DNA of 19,337 nucleotides, taken from Actinomycetes bacterium. Lineage in GTDB: Bacteria; Actinomycetota; Actinomycetes; Actinomycetales; Actinomycetaceae. Positions 13,486 to 19,337 of this stretch are shown piece by piece; the stretch's first letter is position 1; every line of letters begins with the position of its first letter. Both the position numbers and the translations under genes were made by a program. The stretch is from assembly GCA_023420745.1 (NCBI GenBank), contig JAEZVQ010000174.1:1-19337 (forward strand), in the 5' to 3' direction. Under the pieces are notes generated by a model. That model worked only from the letters and a program-made list of their open reading frames with translations, had not been told where the DNA came from and made no database searches.

Positions 13486-14256
13486 ATGGCTCTCCCATGG
13501 GAGGACGGTTCGGGACACGATCGCTGCAGTCGTGCGAGCGACCTCCAGATCGCGGGAATTCAACGGTTGTCGAGTGTTGACTGGCCCGGTCACCTGGCGT
13601 TGACGGTTTTCGCCCAGGGCTGCCCGTGGTCGTGTCCGTACTGCCACAACCACGCGATTATTGACATGCGCACGCCCGGCCAGGTGCCGTGGTCTGAGGT
13701 CGTGTCGCTGCTGCACCGCCGTCGAGGTTTGCTCGATGCCGTCGTGTTTTCCGGTGGTGAGCCCACCCGCCAAGGCTCACTCATCGACGCGGCGCACGAG
13801 GTGCGTGACCTCGGGTTCTCAGTGGGGGTGCATACGGCGGGGGCGTATCCGCGTCGACTTGAGGTGCTGCTCGAGGAGGACATCGTCGACTGGGTGGCGC
13901 TCGACATCAAGGCAACGAAGCCCAACTATGCCGCGGTTGCCGGGGTGGGGGCAGCGGGGGCGCGCGCATGGGAGAGCCTTCGAGTGGTGCTCGACTGGGC
14001 TGAGCGCCGGAAGGGTGAGCCCTACGAGGTGCGGTTGACGGCGTACCCTCATTCGGCCGGTGACGAGGTCGAGGTGGCGAGGCAATGCCGTGACCTCGGG
14101 GTGCGCTTCTTCGCCCTCCAACAGGCGCGAGATACCGGGGCTCCGGTGGGTTTTCGCGCCGATGCTCCGGGATGGGAGGAGCGGTTCACTGCGCTTGCGG
14201 ACACCATCGCCGACTTCGGTTTTCACCAGTTCACTGTCCGAAGATCCTCCGAATAG
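13486..14256 (+). CDS. nrdG: Anaerobic ribonucleotide reductase activating protein, radical SAM
   Basis: 256 residues. Radical-SAM CxxxCxxC is CPWSCPYC at Cys46, Cys50 and Cys53, binding the [4Fe-4S] cluster that cleaves S-adenosylmethionine and generates the glycyl radical on NrdD (Gly579). FSGGEPTRQ at about 88-96 is the SAM-binding GGEP motif; DWVALDIKA follows. At 256 residues it is longer than short NrdG proteins (about 150-170) and closer to the 'NrdG2/PflA-like' type. The N-terminal 18 residues before DLQIAGIQRLSSVDWPG look non-conserved, and ATG 13486 has no clear ribosome binding site, so the start is uncertain; expression may rely on coupling to nrdD, which ends 10 nt earlier. Confidence 0.92.
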   Translation: MALPWEDGSGHDRCSRASDLQIAGIQRLSSVDWPGHLALTVFAQGCPWSCPYCHNHAIIDMRTPGQVPWSEVVSLLHRRRGLLDAVVFSGGEPTRQGSLIDAAHEVRDLGFSVGVHTAGAYPRRLEVLLEEDIVDWVALDIKATKPNYAAVAGVGAAGARAWESLRVVLDWAERRKGEPYEVRLTAYPHSAGDEVEVARQCRDLGVRFFALQQARDTGAPVGFRADAPGWEERFTALADTIADFGFHQFTVRRSSE

Positions 14257-14313
14257 TACAGAATGATGGGGTGACGACGGCAGCGTTGACGCCGATTTTC
14301 AAGGAGACTGACG
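14257..14313 (+). promoter_or_regulatory. Short upstream region of the LRV membrane protein gene
   Basis: 57 bp after nrdG. AAGGAG at about 14301-14306 sits 7 nt before ATG 14314 and is a strong ribosome binding site. TACAGAAT overlapping the end of nrdG could be a -10, with no good -35. Read-through from nrdDG is possible. Confidence 0.4.
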
Positions 14314-15495
14314 ATGAGCGACTCGACTCGCCCGGACAATGACGCAACTACCGGCTCTGATCTCGACTCTGAGCTCAGCGGTGACCTCAGCCCCGAGCAG
14401 GTGGAGCTCGCACGCCAGGCGGCTGATCCGACGACCGACCTCACGGTGCTGCACTCGCTGGCTGCTCGCCACCCTGAGCTGCGCCCGGTGATCGCCCTCA
14501 ACCCGGCGACCTATCCTCAACTTCTCGACTGGCTCGCTGGTCTCGATGACGAAGATGTGCGCTCCGCGCTCCACTACCGCGCGGAAGTCGGCCCGATCTA
14601 CCCCACTGAGGAGCGTGTGGACGGTGGCGATGCTGATGGTAGTGATGCAGACGGTAGCGATGCAGACGGCAGCGATGCTGACGATACCGATGCTGGGCGT
14701 GACGGTGGCGAGGAGACCGCGACCACGGTACTCGCCGCCCCTGTGATCGAGACAGAGCCGACCGAGGTGGGGGCGGCTGCGGTGAGCGAGGATTCTGCGG
14801 CGAGCCAGCCCGCACCCCGTCGCGATCGCGGGGCTGCTGCCGCGGGATTGCAGTCAATGCAGCCAACGTCGCAGTCGACGAATCGCGGTCTGGTGATTGC
14901 TGTCGTCGCGTTGACGGTGATTGCGCTGCTCCTCGCGGGGCTGACGGTGTGGCAATGGTTGCGTCCGATTTCTGACACGGTTGACGATGCTGCGCATCGA
15001 GCCACGGCATCCGCAACCGCCGAAACGTCGCCCACCGCGACCGAACAGCCGACGCCGACCGTGAGCGCCACCCCGACCCCGACGGAAACGGAGAAGAAGG
15101 ATCCCTATCCGGCGCCAGAAGGTGCGGCGAGTGTCACTGAGTTCCAATCCCCTACCGGGAACCTCCGTTGTGCGCTATCGGGTGGTGAGCTCGTGTGTCA
15201 GGCGGTGGAGATTGACGACGAAATAGGGGATGTCTGCGATGACGATACCCTCGTGATTACCGCAACCGAATCGGGTGCTTCAGAGAATTGCCAGATCGCT
15301 CTCGAGGACGGTAACTACACCATCCTCGACTACGATACGGCGGCAAACTTTGGCGATTTTGCCTGCTGGTCACGCTACCGCGGTGTCACCTGCTGGAATA
15401 CCAAGACGGGCAACAGTTTTGCTTTCTCCCGTGCCGGCTTCCAAACCGGGAGCGGTGGGGCGATTGCCGAGGATTCCTTCAACTGGGCTCACTGA
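14314..15495 (+). CDS. LRV-like cytoplasmic domain, single membrane helix, six-Cys exterior domain protein
   Basis: 393 residues in four parts. Residues 25-85 (DPTTDLTVLHSLAARHPELRP..., ALNPATYPQLLDWLAGLDD) resemble the variant leucine-rich repeat domain of actinobacterial membrane proteins. Residues about 106-125 are an acidic DGSDA repeat. Residues 190-214 form one membrane helix. After a Thr/Pro-rich linker (about 225-265), the exterior domain begins with FQSPTGNLRC and holds Cys286, 295, 308, 326, 351 and 360, consistent with three disulfides; the SPTGN-x-RC opening and paired Trp near the end recall the DUF6636-type domain. Likely topology: LRV inside, Cys domain outside. Start ATG 14314 has AAGGAG 7 nt upstream. 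Function unknown; a sensor or adhesion role would be a guess. Confidence 0.75.
   Translation: MSDSTRPDNDATTGSDLDSELSGDLSPEQVELARQAADPTTDLTVLHSLAARHPELRPVIALNPATYPQLLDWLAGLDDEDVRSALHYRAEVGPIYPTEERVDGGDADGSDADGSDADGSDADDTDAGRDGGEETATTVLAAPVIETEPTEVGAAAVSEDSAASQPAPRRDRGAAAAGLQSMQPTSQSTNRGLVIAVVALTVIALLLAGLTVWQWLRPISDTVDDAAHRATASATAETSPTATEQPTPTVSATPTPTETEKKDPYPAPEGAASVTEFQSPTGNLRCALSGGELVCQAVEIDDEIGDVCDDDTLVITATESGASENCQIALEDGNYTILDYDTAANFGDFACWSRYRGVTCWNTKTGNSFAFSRAGFQTGSGGAIAEDSFNWAH
14629..14703 (+). repeat. 15-bp tandem repeat coding for DADGS units
   Basis: Four units of GATGCWGAYGRYAGY (14629-14688) and a fifth degenerate unit to 14703, in frame, encoding an Asp/Ser/Gly-rich spacer. Such repeats change copy number readily, so length variation between strains is likely. 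Confidence 0.8.
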
Positions 15496-15718
15496 TGCCG
15501 GTCTACTGGCACGGCTCACTGATCGACACAGTGATTGACACAGTGATCGACGCAGTGATCCGAGTGCGCCGGTCGCCGTGCGTGTCCGAACTGTGAGCGA
15601 TCATCGCAGGGCGCGTCGTGTCGCGATAGTGTGAAATTCCGGTCGGGGGTGCGGTGGCGCATGCGCACACCGGCGCCCCGCCTCGCACAGGTATTCACTG
15701 ACGACGATCGGATCCGCC
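15496..15718 (+). promoter_or_regulatory. Intergenic region upstream of the uracil permease with 12-bp iterated repeats
   Basis: 223 bp with no credible gene. It holds the 11-bp direct repeat GGCTCACTGAT (15486-15496, covering the preceding stop, and 15513-15523), three 12-bp tandem units at 15521-15556 and a possible -10 TAGTGT at 15627-15632. No attenuator, PyrR-type structure or T-run terminator was recognised. Confidence 0.45.
15521..15556 (+). repeat. Three 12-bp tandem repeats (GATYGACRCAGT)
   Basis: GATCGACACAGT, GATTGACACAGT and GATCGACGCAGT in direct succession, preceded by CACT, so that CACTG...CAGTG pairs can form. They sit between two genes and fit either an operator with iterated sites or a simple slipped repeat. 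Confidence 0.75.
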
Positions 15719-17110
15719 ATGAGCTCATCTGAATCTTCTTCCCCGTCAACTTCTCCATTGGCCAATGTGCTGTCGTGGCGTCTGCACGGCGACGGCCGTT
15801 CGATTTCTCCCGGCGAGGTTGTGCTCCCGCGTGAACGGTTGTCCTGGCCGCGTACCGCCGGTATTGGTGCCCAACACGTGGTGGCGATGTTCGGCGCGAC
15901 GTTCCTCGTGCCGCTCCTCACCGGCTTCCCGCCGAATACGACGCTGTTCTTCACCGCTATCGGCACGCTGATTTTCCTCGCTCTAACCGCGGGAAAACTT
16001 CCCTCCTACCTCGGCTCATCCTTCGCGTTGATTGCCCCGATCCTCGCCGTGTCGCAAGATCCCAGTCTCGGTCAGTCCTACGCGCTCGGTGGCGTCATCG
16101 CGACGGGTGCGACTCTTGCCGTCGTGGGTTTGATTGTCCATTTTGCGGGCGTGCGCTGGATTGACGCGGTGATGCCGCCGATCGTCACCGGCGCGATCGT
16201 TGCCCTCATTGGCTTCAACCTCGCGCCAGCTGCATGGAACTGGGTGAAAGAAGGACCGGTGACCGCGGTGGTCACGATGGCGGCAATCATCCTCATTACC
16301 GTGGTGTTCAAGGGGATTATCGGGCGTCTGTCGATCCTCATCGGCGTTCTCGTTGGCTACGCGGTGGCGGCATTCCAAGGCGAGGTCGACTACTCGGCTA
16401 TCGGTGAGGCCGCGTGGTTTGGTTTCCCACAGTTCCACACCCCGAGCTTCGCTCCGTCGACACTCGGTTTGTTCATTCCCGTCGTCCTCGTGCTCATTGC
16501 AGAAAACGTCGGACACGTGAAGTCCGTGTCAGCGATGACTGGTGAAAACCTCGACCACCTCACCGGTCGGGCACTCCTCGCTGACGGGGTTTCGACGATC
16601 TTCGCAGGATCGGGTGGCGGATCCGGGACGACGACCTACGCGGAAAATATCGGCGTGATGGCGGCGACGCGCGTTTACTCCACTGCAGCCTATTTGGTGG
16701 CGGCACTCGTCGCCCTCGCCCTGTCGATGCTGCCGAAGTTCGGGGCGATCATCTCAACCATCCCGCCGGGTGTCCTCGGCGGTGCGGCGACTGTCCTCTA
16801 CGGCATGATCGGGATGCTCGGGGTGAGGATCTGGGTGCAAAACAAGGTCGATTTTGCCGACCCCGTCAACCTCAATACCGCGGCGGTGGCGATGATCGTC
16901 GCCATTGCTGACTACACCTGGGCGCCGGGTGGCATGACCTTCGGTGGGATTGCGCTGGGCTCTGCCTGCGCGATCGGCATCTACCACCTCATGCGCTGGA
17001 TTTCTCGTGTGCGCGGCACCACCCTCGAAGCCGCAACTCCGGCGTCGGCTCCGGCGGGTGAAGACCTCAAGTCACGCGCCTACGAGACGCGCCACCGCAC
17101 GCGCCACTAG
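15719..17110 (+). CDS. uraA: NCS2-family uracil permease
   Basis: 463-residue transporter, about 12-14 membrane helices, proton-coupled uptake of uracil or related base. QHVVAMFGATFLVPLLTGF at 52-70 is the NCS2 signature at helix 1; the substrate-site glutamates are Glu262 in IAENVGHVKSV and Glu309 in TTTYAENIG, and GSGGGSGTTTYAEN marks the core domain. These match UraA/RutG-type rather than purine (AdeQ/XanQ) members. A 45-residue polar N-terminus and a basic C-terminal tail lie in the cytoplasm. Start ATG 15719 has only weak ribosome binding complementarity (GGAT). Flanked by unrelated genes, so likely its own transcript. Substrate assignment is family-based. Confidence 0.9.
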   Translation: MSSSESSSPSTSPLANVLSWRLHGDGRSISPGEVVLPRERLSWPRTAGIGAQHVVAMFGATFLVPLLTGFPPNTTLFFTAIGTLIFLALTAGKLPSYLGSSFALIAPILAVSQDPSLGQSYALGGVIATGATLAVVGLIVHFAGVRWIDAVMPPIVTGAIVALIGFNLAPAAWNWVKEGPVTAVVTMAAIILITVVFKGIIGRLSILIGVLVGYAVAAFQGEVDYSAIGEAAWFGFPQFHTPSFAPSTLGLFIPVVLVLIAENVGHVKSVSAMTGENLDHLTGRALLADGVSTIFAGSGGGSGTTTYAENIGVMAATRVYSTAAYLVAALVALALSMLPKFGAIISTIPPGVLGGAATVLYGMIGMLGVRIWVQNKVDFADPVNLNTAAVAMIVAIADYTWAPGGMTFGGIALGSACAIGIYHLMRWISRVRGTTLEAATPASAPAGEDLKSRAYETRHRTRH

Positions 17111-17159
17111 CGAGCACACCGCCAACACGTAGCGTCGGCGACGAGGTGATGACGGTGGA

Positions 17160-17930
17160 CTAGCCGTCGGAGCTTTCCGTCGCCGGCGCTTCTGTTTGCG
17201 CAGGATCTGTTGCCGCGGGATCGGTTGCGGGAGCGTCGGTGCTGCCCTCAGTTGGCGTCTGTGAGGGCACGACTGCGATCTTGTTCACGTCGTCAGGATT
17301 GACGGGGAGACAGTCCTTCGGATTCGACAGCGGGGTTTGCCCGGCGGAGAGAATCGGCTCAATCTCCTCTTCCGTCAACATGTCACCGAAGTGGTCGCCG
17401 AGGACAACGGTGATGACATCACCGGCAGTTTCGTTGTAGTTGACGGTAACGTCGGGGAAGACGCGTGCCAGCGAGTACGCGTTCGCGACCTGGGTGGGAC
17501 CGGCAATGATCATCGCTGCACCGTAGTACTGCCTGCTGTAGTTACCGGGCTCGTCGAGAGTGACGCCGTGAGCTTTCAACCGCTCGCCCACGGCAGCAGC
17601 AAGACCGGGGCGACCGGTGGCGTTGAGGATTTGCACGTGGATTCCCTCAAGCCCCGCGGCCGTTGCGTCGTCCGGCACACAGGGGACGTCACCGGTGACC
17701 GCGAACTCTTCCGGTTGCGAAAACGAGTTGCCAAACGGTACGGGAATGATTTTGACGAGCACGAGCAACGCGAAGAGCGACATCACCGCCATCACGCAGG
17801 CAATGGTGGAAAACACCGTATTTTGGCGACGCTGACGATCCTCGCGGAACCGTTCCCGCGGGGTCATGTGACGTCGACCGTTCAGCTCAGGTGCCGCATT
17901 GTCACGCGATGGCTCAGGCGAAATATTCAC
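17160..17930 (-). CDS. Membrane-anchored LytR C-terminal (LytR_C) domain protein
   Basis: 256 residues: a basic cytoplasmic N-terminus, one membrane helix at about 38-62, an exterior LytR_C domain at about 95-182 (IHVQILNATGRPGLAAAVGERLKAHGV, then AMIIAGPTQVANAYSLARVFPD), and a Thr/Pro/Ala/Asp-rich tail (TDPAATDPAQTEAPA). Cys84 and Cys207 flank the domain and may pair. LytR_C is found with or without the LCP catalytic domain in actinobacteria; no LCP residues are here, so it is probably a cell-wall-associated accessory protein. GTG 17930 is chosen because TAGATT lies 7 nt upstream, giving a leaderless transcript; the TTG at 17939 would lie inside that -10. Stop is 50 nt from the convergent uraA stop. 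Confidence 0.82.
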   Translation of the reverse strand: MNISPEPSRDNAAPELNGRRHMTPRERFREDRQRRQNTVFSTIACVMAVMSLFALLVLVKIIPVPFGNSFSQPEEFAVTGDVPCVPDDATAAGLEGIHVQILNATGRPGLAAAVGERLKAHGVTLDEPGNYSRQYYGAAMIIAGPTQVANAYSLARVFPDVTVNYNETAGDVITVVLGDHFGDMLTEEEIEPILSAGQTPLSNPKDCLPVNPDDVNKIAVVPSQTPTEGSTDAPATDPAATDPAQTEAPATESSDG

Positions 17931-17937
17931 GATGCTC

Positions 17938-17943
17938 AATCTA
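17938..17943 (-). promoter_or_regulatory. -10 element of a probable leaderless LytR_C transcript
   Basis: On the minus strand TAGATT is followed by 7 nt and GTG 17930, the same spacing as before the PAP2 gene. No Shine-Dalgarno is present. Confidence 0.5.
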
Positions 17944-17997
17944 CCGAACTTCTCAACGTTCGACGCCGATCACCGGGCGATACGTCCATCTTCACGC

Positions 17998-18003
17998 TAG
18001 ATT
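17998..18003 (+). promoter_or_regulatory. -10 element upstream of the acyl-CoA dehydrogenase gene
   Basis: TAGATT, followed after 6 nt by GTG 18010. It predicts a transcript starting at that GTG, about 67 nt before the dehydrogenase start at 18077. No -35 match. Confidence 0.5.
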
Positions 18004-18009
18004 AGGGGC

Positions 18010-18072
18010 GTGCAGCGTGTGCCCGCGCCGCACGTTCAACGCGCAGTTGCGTTGAACTGTGACGAGAAATGA
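18010..18072 (+). CDS. Putative leaderless 20-codon upstream reading frame
   Basis: GTG 18010 opens 20 codons and ends at TGA 18070-18072, five bases before the dehydrogenase ATG at 18077. Peptide: VQRVPAPHVQRAVALNCDEK (first residue Met if translated). It starts 6 nt after a TAGATT -10, so a ribosome could load at the 5' end and reinitiate on the main gene. Short frames are common in high-GC DNA, so this is a candidate only. Confidence 0.35.
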   Translation: MQRVPAPHVQRAVALNCDEK

Positions 18073-18076
18073 GGTT

Positions 18077-19237
18077 ATGACCCCGATGTCTTTCATCATC
18101 CCCGACGACGTCCTCGACGCCATTCGTTCGCGAGCCCACCAACACGACCGCGATAACTCTTTCCCGCTTGATGACCTCGAGGATTTGCGCGCTTGCGGAT
18201 ACCTCACCGCATTTGTTCCCAAAGAATTTGGGGGAGCTGGACTGTCACTGTCTGAAATCTGCGCTGAACAGCGTCGCCTCGCGGGTGCTGCACCGGGAAC
18301 CGCACTCGGGATCAACATGCATCACATTATTGTCGGCGTTGGTCGTCACATGATGGCGAAGGGCAATGACCGCGGCGAGCTGATCCTGCGCCTTGCCGCC
18401 GAGGGTGCCATTTTCGGCTTCGGCATTTCTGAACCGGCAAACGACCTCGTCCTCTTCGGCTCTACCACCGAGGCGCGTCCTGACGGCGAGGGAGGCTACC
18501 GCTTCTACGGCACCAAGATTTTCACCTCGCTCGCCCCGGTGTGGACGCACCTGGCCACATTTGGTCGCGACGATTCCGTCGCCGAGGACGGTCCCATGTC
18601 CGTTTTCGCGCTGATTGATCGCGAAGACGGTGGCTTCTCCATCCGCGACGATTGGGATGCGCTGGGGATGCGCGCCACCCAGTCGAATACGACGGAGCTC
18701 GACGGTGCTCACGCCCCCGCCTCCCACGTCCTCACGCGCGTGACCCCCGGACCGTCTTTCGACCCGGTGGTGTTCGGCATCTTTGCTAACTTCGAGCTGC
18801 TGCTCGCCGCCACCTACTCCGGTATCGGTCTGCGCGCGATTGACGTGGCGATCGAAACGGTGCGTCAGCGCCGGTCGGTGAAGAACGCGACGACCTACTC
18901 CAACGACCCCGATATTCGCTGGCGCATCGCTGAAGCGGCGGTGGTGATGGACGGGATCGCTCCGCAAATCGAAATGCTGGCACGCCAGTTCGAGGAGGGC
19001 TTCGACCACGGCAAGTTCTGGCTGCCGAAGCTCTCGGCCGTCAAGCACCGCGCCGTTGAAGCGTCGCGCATTGCCGTCGACCAGGCGATTCGTGCGTGTG
19101 GGGGCTCCTCCTACTACAACACGAAGGAACTGTCGCGCCTGTACCGCGACGTCCTCGCCGGCATCTTCCAGCCCTCCGACGCCGAGTCTCTTCACGGCGC
19201 GTGGGCGAGCGTTCTCCTCGGCCCGATCGAGAAGTAG
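18077..19237 (+). CDS. Acyl-CoA dehydrogenase-like flavoprotein
   Basis: 386 residues of the acyl-CoA dehydrogenase superfamily: an N-terminal helical domain with FVPKEFGGAGLSLSEICAEQRRL, a middle beta domain with GFGISEPANDLVLFGS, YGTKIFTSLAPVW and WDALGMRATQSNTTELDGA, and a C-terminal helical domain with KHRAVEASRIAVDQAIRACGGSSYYNTKELSRLYRDVLAG. FAD is the expected cofactor. The YEGT-type loop carrying the catalytic Glu of short-chain enzymes reads FQPSDAESLHG here, so the base may be missing or moved; monooxygenase-like members (DszC/SfnC type) also lack it. Start ATG 18077 has GAGAA 8 nt upstream; ATG 18086 is nearly as good. No electron-transfer or thiolase gene is next to it, so the substrate is open. 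Confidence 0.85.
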   Translation: MTPMSFIIPDDVLDAIRSRAHQHDRDNSFPLDDLEDLRACGYLTAFVPKEFGGAGLSLSEICAEQRRLAGAAPGTALGINMHHIIVGVGRHMMAKGNDRGELILRLAAEGAIFGFGISEPANDLVLFGSTTEARPDGEGGYRFYGTKIFTSLAPVWTHLATFGRDDSVAEDGPMSVFALIDREDGGFSIRDDWDALGMRATQSNTTELDGAHAPASHVLTRVTPGPSFDPVVFGIFANFELLLAATYSGIGLRAIDVAIETVRQRRSVKNATTYSNDPDIRWRIAEAAVVMDGIAPQIEMLARQFEEGFDHGKFWLPKLSAVKHRAVEASRIAVDQAIRACGGSSYYNTKELSRLYRDVLAGIFQPSDAESLHGAWASVLLGPIEK

Positions 19238-19262
19238 GTCGCTCGGCACCACCGGCAGGCGC

Positions 19263-19268
19263 GACAAT
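19263..19268 (+). promoter_or_regulatory. Possible -10 of the LacI-type regulator (leaderless)
   Basis: GACAAT ends 7 nt before ATG 19276. The first T of the consensus is lacking, and there is no Shine-Dalgarno; support is the spacing shared with two other genes in the window. Confidence 0.35.
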
Positions 19269-19275
19269 AGAGAGC

Positions 19276-19337
19276 ATGAGTGAACGAGGTCGAGGCGTGC
19301 CCCGCCGCGTGACGTCGATGGACGTCGCGCGTGAAGC
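19276..19337 (+). CDS. LacI-family transcriptional regulator, N-terminus only (cut by window edge)
   Basis: The 20 full codons seen give MSERGRGVPRRVTSMDVARE. RRVTSMDVAREA matches the first helix of the LacI-type helix-turn-helix (usual form VTxxDVAxxAGVS). The rest lies beyond the window, so ligand and target are unknown. The assignment depends on about ten residues. Confidence 0.6.
   Translation, partial: MSERGRGVPRRVTSMDVARE

Noticed and set aside
15517..15534. CACTG...CAGTG hairpin as a terminator
   Set aside because: Only 5 bp of stem, no T-run, and the pairing is a by-product of the 12-bp repeat.
17130..17145. CGTC-GGC-GACG hairpin between uraA and the LytR_C gene as a bidirectional terminator
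   Set aside because: A 4-bp stem with a 3-nt loop and no T-run is expected by chance at this GC content.
1..19337. CRISPR array, insertion sequence, tRNA or rRNA gene
   Set aside because: No regularly spaced repeats with unique spacers, no transposase motifs or terminal repeats, and no tRNA/rRNA-like sequence was seen.

Overview
The window is high-GC DNA with the gene content and order of an actinobacterium (Actinomycetota). The left 8.2 kb carries a conserved actinobacterial neighbourhood, matching the Mycobacterium Rv3661 to Rv3649 region as I recall it: a HAD-IB phosphatase, a divergent septum-site/CpaE-like gene, a reduced tad (type IVc pilus / type II secretion-like) cluster, and a convergent MrfA/YprA-type helicase. 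The anaerobic ribonucleotide reductase pair on the right, together with an acyl-CoA dehydrogenase-like gene, suggests a facultative or microaerophilic actinomycete such as an Actinomycetaceae relative. That placement is inference. The window does not fix the genus.

Layout. 75-860 (-) HAD-IB hydrolase. 982-5634 (+) tad cluster: a CpaE/Ssd-like protein without a P-loop, the TadA ATPase, one membrane protein that appears to join TadB-like and TadC-like halves, then three small pilin-like proteins (DUF4244/Flp-like, TadE-like, and a second TadE-like). 9197-5604 (-) three-gene operon with stop/start overlaps: two YbjN-like proteins, then the DEAH helicase, whose 3' end runs 31 bp into the last tad gene. 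9317-10225 (+) PAP2 phosphatase, meeting a YghZ-type aldo/keto reductase (11319-10222, -) at a shared CTAG. 11604-14256 (+) nrdD-nrdG, preceded by two NrdR-box-like sites 32 bp apart. 14314-15495 (+) a single-pass membrane protein with an LRV-like cytoplasmic domain, an Asp/Ser/Gly repeat and a six-cysteine exterior domain. 15719-17110 (+) NCS2 uracil permease. 17930-17160 (-) membrane-anchored LytR_C protein. 18077-19237 (+) acyl-CoA dehydrogenase-like protein. 19276 to the edge (+) the N-terminus of a LacI-type regulator.

How the genes work together. The tad genes should build a thin Flp-type pilus: TadA is the motor, TadB/C the membrane platform, and the small TadE/Flp proteins the cleavable subunits. 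Two of these subunits show a G/xxxxE processing motif. No prepilin peptidase lies in the window. NrdD and NrdG form the oxygen-sensitive class III ribonucleotide reductase and its radical-SAM activase. The remaining genes look like independent housekeeping or envelope units.

Main points for a second look: a CpaE/Ssd protein that has lost its Walker A motif, a TadB-TadC fusion, a shared TTGTCCACA-N4-CGCGG element in front of both tad transcription blocks, tandem NrdR boxes in front of an NrdD without an ATP-cone, a leaderless 20-codon reading frame before the acyl-CoA dehydrogenase gene, and a 12-bp iterated repeat before the uracil permease. No tRNA, rRNA, CRISPR array or insertion sequence was seen.
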